This document shows positions 61,533-64,000 of a DNA stretch of 64,000 nucleotides, in pieces. The stretch comes from Nocardiopsis eucommiae. GTDB lineage: Bacteria > Actinomycetota > Actinomycetes > Streptosporangiales > Streptosporangiaceae. The stretch spans positions 5,084,001 to 5,148,000 of the forward strand of contig CP074402.1 of the NCBI GenBank assembly GCA_018388625.1. The letters run 5' to 3'. Each line of letters starts with the position of its first letter. The stretch's first letter is position 1. The notes below the pieces were generated by a model, which was given only the letters and a program-made list of their open reading frames with translations, made no database searches and was not told where the DNA came from. A program made the position numbers and the translations under genes.

Positions 61533-62499
61533 GTGATCCAAGCCGAGTTCCACACACGGGACATCCCCCGGCGGAGCGACTCGGGTACTGGCAGGAGTGC
61601 GTGGCGAGGACGCACGCCCCCTGGTGCTCAGCAGCGACGAGCCCGACACCTTCCAGGCCCACCAGAGGCTCCTGGACCTGAACGGGGTCCTGCTCTGGCC
61701 CAGCGTCTTCCGACCCGTGGTCTTCACCAGGACACGACCCCTCATCCGGGGCTCGGACCCGGAGAACCTCCACCTGACCCTGATCTTCCGCGGTCGGCTG
61801 GACGGCGGTTTCGGCCGCACGTCGATCGACGTCGGAGCGAACGAGATCAGCGTCATCGACTCGTCCACCCCCTTCTCCATCCGCGCGTGCGGTGGACACG
61901 TGGAGCAGCACGGGATCGGCTTGGAGGTCCCCAGGGCACGGCTGCCGCTCCCTCGAAGCTGGTGGGCCGGATCGCCGGAGCGAAGTTCTCCGCCTCCTCC
62001 GGCTACGGGGCGCTGACGAAGAGCTTTCTCAGCACGCTGGCGAACGACCCGACTCTCCACGGTCCCAGCGATGTCGACCGCCTCTCCACGGTCCTGTGCG
62101 ACCTGCTCTCCGGGATGTTCGCCCAGTCGCTGGAAGCCGAGGACCTGCTGCCGCCGGAGACGCGGAGACAGACTCTCCTCCTGAGAATCAAGCGCTTCAT
62201 CGACCAGCGGCTGGGCGATCCGGATCTGACCCCTTCGCGGTGGCCTCCGCCCACCACGTCTCGGTCCGGTACCTGCACCGGATCTTCCAGGAGCAGGGCG
62301 ACACCGTCACCGCGTGGATACGCGAGCGGCGACTGGCCCGGGCCCGCCACGACCTGGGCGACGAGACCCTGGCGCACGTTCCCGTCTACCTGATCGCGCG
62401 CAAGTGGGGTTCTCCAGCGCCGCGGTGTTCAGCCGGACCTTCCGCGACGTCTACGGCGTCTCCCCCAGGGACGTGCGTCCCGGACGCACCAGCGGGTGA
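61533..62499 (+). CDS. AraC-family regulator, five frameshifts
   Basis: About 324 residues when five single missing bases are restored (runs at 61565-61569, 61617-61621, 61950-61952, 62230-62233, 62406-62409). The N-terminal AraC-binding-like domain reads FHTRDIPPAERLGYWQECVARTHAPL, then FRPVVFTRTRPLIRGSDPENLHLTLI. The C-terminal double helix-turn-helix reads VASAHHVSVRYLHRIFQEQGDTV, WIRERRLARARHDLGD, and WGFSSAAVFSRTFRDVYGVSPRD. GTG 61533 has AAGGAG six bases upstream. Five lesions in one gene could also mean decay, but all are of the same homopolymer kind as elsewhere. Confidence 0.78.
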
Positions 62500-62631
62500 G
62501 ACCGTGCACCGGGCCGGGACGCCGGTGGATTCCTTGACCTGGTGCGCACGGTTTCTTGACCTTCGTCGACACGGTCCCGCGAGGTGCCTAGCGTCAGCGA
62601 TGACCGATGTTCCCCGACCGGAAGGCCGCTC

Positions 62632-63121
62632 ATGCGCCGACACACCTCCCCCGTGCCCTCACCGCTGGTCTCTCGAAGATCGGCGTGCTCGCCGCCGCAC
62701 TGGCCATCCCCTGACCCTCATGGGAGCGCCCGCCCAGGCACACGAGGTCGACTCGCCTCAGCCCCGCGTGGTCGCCGAACGTGTGGAGTCGAGCGGGACC
62801 AAGGTGACGACCTTCTCTGACGGTGGGGTCGTTCGGGACGCACCGGCAGGATCAGTGGAGGCGATGGACACCTCGTGCAGCAGTAACTCGCTCTGCCTGT
62901 GGGGTGGAACCAACTACACCGGGAGAAAGGTCTCGACCAACGTGTCCCTTGGCTGCTGGACCCTGATCGGCCCCATGAACACCCGCTCCCTGAAGACCGG
63001 ATCGAACCGGTCCCTGCTGGGGCTGTACTCGGGACGACAGTGCACGGGATCGGTTTCCCCCAGCTACGGGCCCGGATCCAGCGCTCCCTCGGTGTACTAC
63101 GCCACGGCCTCGGCCCTGTAG
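62632..63121 (+). CDS. secreted peptidase inhibitor family I36-like protein, two frameshifts
   Basis: About 163 residues with bases restored at 62648-62652 and 62708-62711. Reads a signal peptide (SKIGVLAAALAIPLTLMGA then AQA cleavage) and a mature Cys-rich beta domain: SLCLWGGTNYTGRKVSTN, GCWTLIGPMNTRSLKTGSN, LLGLYSGRQCTGSVSPSYG. These are the crystallin-like repeats of the I36 (SMPI-type) inhibitor family. Probably inhibits a secreted metalloprotease; the AraC gene just upstream may control it. Confidence 0.75.
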
Positions 63122-63598
63122 GGGCTCATCGCCTGATCCACCAGATCAGCGGTCACAGGTCACGCGCGGTGGGGGCGACCCCTGGTAACACCCCCATGGC
63201 GGCCCTGGCCTCGACGGACCGGGCCTCATGAGCCCGGAAGAGCGACTGGACGTCGACTGGTCTCGGGGACACGGCGGGACGCCCAAGCGATCCGTGGAGC
63301 GACGGCCCACACCACCCGGCCGGGTTCACACCTGGGGAGGACGGACCCCACTCCACCCGGCCGGGAACCGGTGGGCATCGTCGAAACAACGGCCGCTGGG
63401 GCGGCTCCCGTCGATACGGCCCCGACTCACGAACCCCCGCGGCCACGGGTCGCGGGGGTTCCTTCCTGCCTCCGACTCCGCGGTGACGCTCGCCGTGAGG
63501 CACGGGGCGAGCGAGCCGGGACCGAGGTGTGTCGGTTTGTCCGGCCGACCTGGTACAAGGGAGCGACCCACACGACACGACCGTGAAGAGACCCCCTG
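63122..63598. other. 477-bp intergenic region
   Basis: No convincing gene. Contains the terminator at 63431-63461 and two copies of CACCCGGCCGGG (about 63310 and 63354), each with a CCCGGCCGGG palindrome core, of unknown meaning. Confidence 0.4.
63431..63461 (+). terminator. 11-bp terminator stem
   Basis: GAACCCCCGCG (63431-63441) with CGCGGGGGTTC (63451-63461), nine-base loop. Confidence 0.7.
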
Positions 63599-64000
63599 AT
63601 GCGCCCCACCCTGCCTCCACCGCCCGAGGACGAGACCGAGCACGTGCCCGGCGCCCTGCTGGTCCGTGGCGACTGCGACGACCCCGCATGGAACGACGTG
63701 CTCGTCCGTATGGGCGAACTGCCCGGCATGGTCGCCCCCGCCCCCGGGCAGCCCCTTCCCCGGGCGCAGGGGCCCATCCCCCGGCGCCTGCTCGTGGCCC
63801 AGGGCCCCGACTGGCGGGGCGTCGTTCCCGAGGAGGTGTCCCAGACCCTGGACGGCGAGAGCGCCTGGCGTCCCGACCTGGTCCTGATCGCCGACGCCGG
63901 CACCACCCGCGATCCCGAGTTGCGCCCGCTCACGGCCTTCCTTCCCAGCGATGACGACCTCTTCCGTTTCCGTGTCACGCCCCGCCAGGCGGCCATGACC
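63599..64000 (+). CDS. partial DUF6924-like protein
   Basis: Runs off the right edge; 134 residues visible. ATG 63599 opens MRPTLPPPPEDETEHVP, then GALLVRGDCDDPAWNDVLVRMGELPG, LVLIADAGTTRDPELRPL and DLFRFRVTPRQAAMT. The pattern of an N-terminal LLVR.D..D..W and a later FRV.P resembles DUF6924 proteins, but the diagnostic C-terminus is missing. Confidence 0.55.
   Translation, partial: MRPTLPPPPEDETEHVPGALLVRGDCDDPAWNDVLVRMGELPGMVAPAPGQPLPRAQGPIPRRLLVAQGPDWRGVVPEEVSQTLDGESAWRPDLVLIADAGTTRDPELRPLTAFLPSDDDLFRFRVTPRQAAMT

Overview
The window is high-GC actinomycete chromosome. The gene set (WhiB regulator, SpoIIE/anti-sigma/STAS partner switching, ectABC, OsaA/B/C-type osmostress kinases, a MutT1-PPK pair, GTG/TTG starts and leaderless promoters) fits a Streptosporangiales or Streptomycetales-like filamentous actinomycete; a salt-adapted Nocardiopsis-type organism is my best guess from gene content, not a proven identification. 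There is no rRNA, recognisable tRNA, CRISPR array, transposase or prophage.

Layout: 0.4-11.5 kb is housekeeping: a family III CoA transferase, a phosphatase-like membrane protein, a STAS protein, an M50-like protease, an SRPBCC protein, mutT1, ppk, a CPBP protease and a methyltransferase. At 11.6-17.6 kb lies an osmolyte island on the minus strand: ectA-ectB-ectC (ectoine synthesis) followed by ehuB-ehuC-ehuD-ehuA (ectoine uptake). At 18.2-20.9 kb are whiB, a histidine-containing membrane protein, a CopC-like protein and a PP2C phosphatase. At 21.7-34.6 kb is a signalling island: a glycosyltransferase, a MEDS/HATPase anti-sigma-type kinase, a STAS protein, a GAF-ANTAR regulator, a PAS/GAF protein, then an osaB-osaA operon divergent from osaC. 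OsaA here is a soluble hybrid kinase with six tandem 92-residue HAMP units, the architecture of fungal Nik1-type osmosensors. Synthesis and uptake of the osmolyte therefore sit within 10-15 kb of the likely osmostress signalling genes.

At 34.6-42.6 kb are a NarL regulator, an HtrA-like protease, a second glycosyltransferase, a DUF4259 protein, an MprAB-like two-component pair and a CitE-like lyase. At 42.8-52.7 kb are a BisC/TorA-type molybdoenzyme, a PrsW-like protease, an ICMT-DCC fusion, a membrane/SRPBCC protein facing a TetR gene across a clear operator, a NUDIX hydrolase and Nnr. At 53-60.4 kb are a PGRP amidase beside a stand-alone copy of its C-terminal domain, small membrane proteins, a sulfurtransferase, and a DUF4178-DUF2617-lipoprotein-membrane spermidine synthase cluster. 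At 60.5-64 kb are a candidate roughly 400-nt RNA, a MerR regulator, an AraC regulator, a secreted I36-type inhibitor and a partial gene.

Two window-wide points matter. First, about 20 otherwise normal genes carry about 33 apparent frameshifts. Nearly every one is explained by one missing base in a C or G run, always in the same direction, so I treat them as sequence errors and give corrected spans. Second, the most unusual non-coding structure is a 354-bp nested palindrome at 26572-26925 between two convergent genes; the second is the promoter-to-terminator non-coding unit at 60496-60933.
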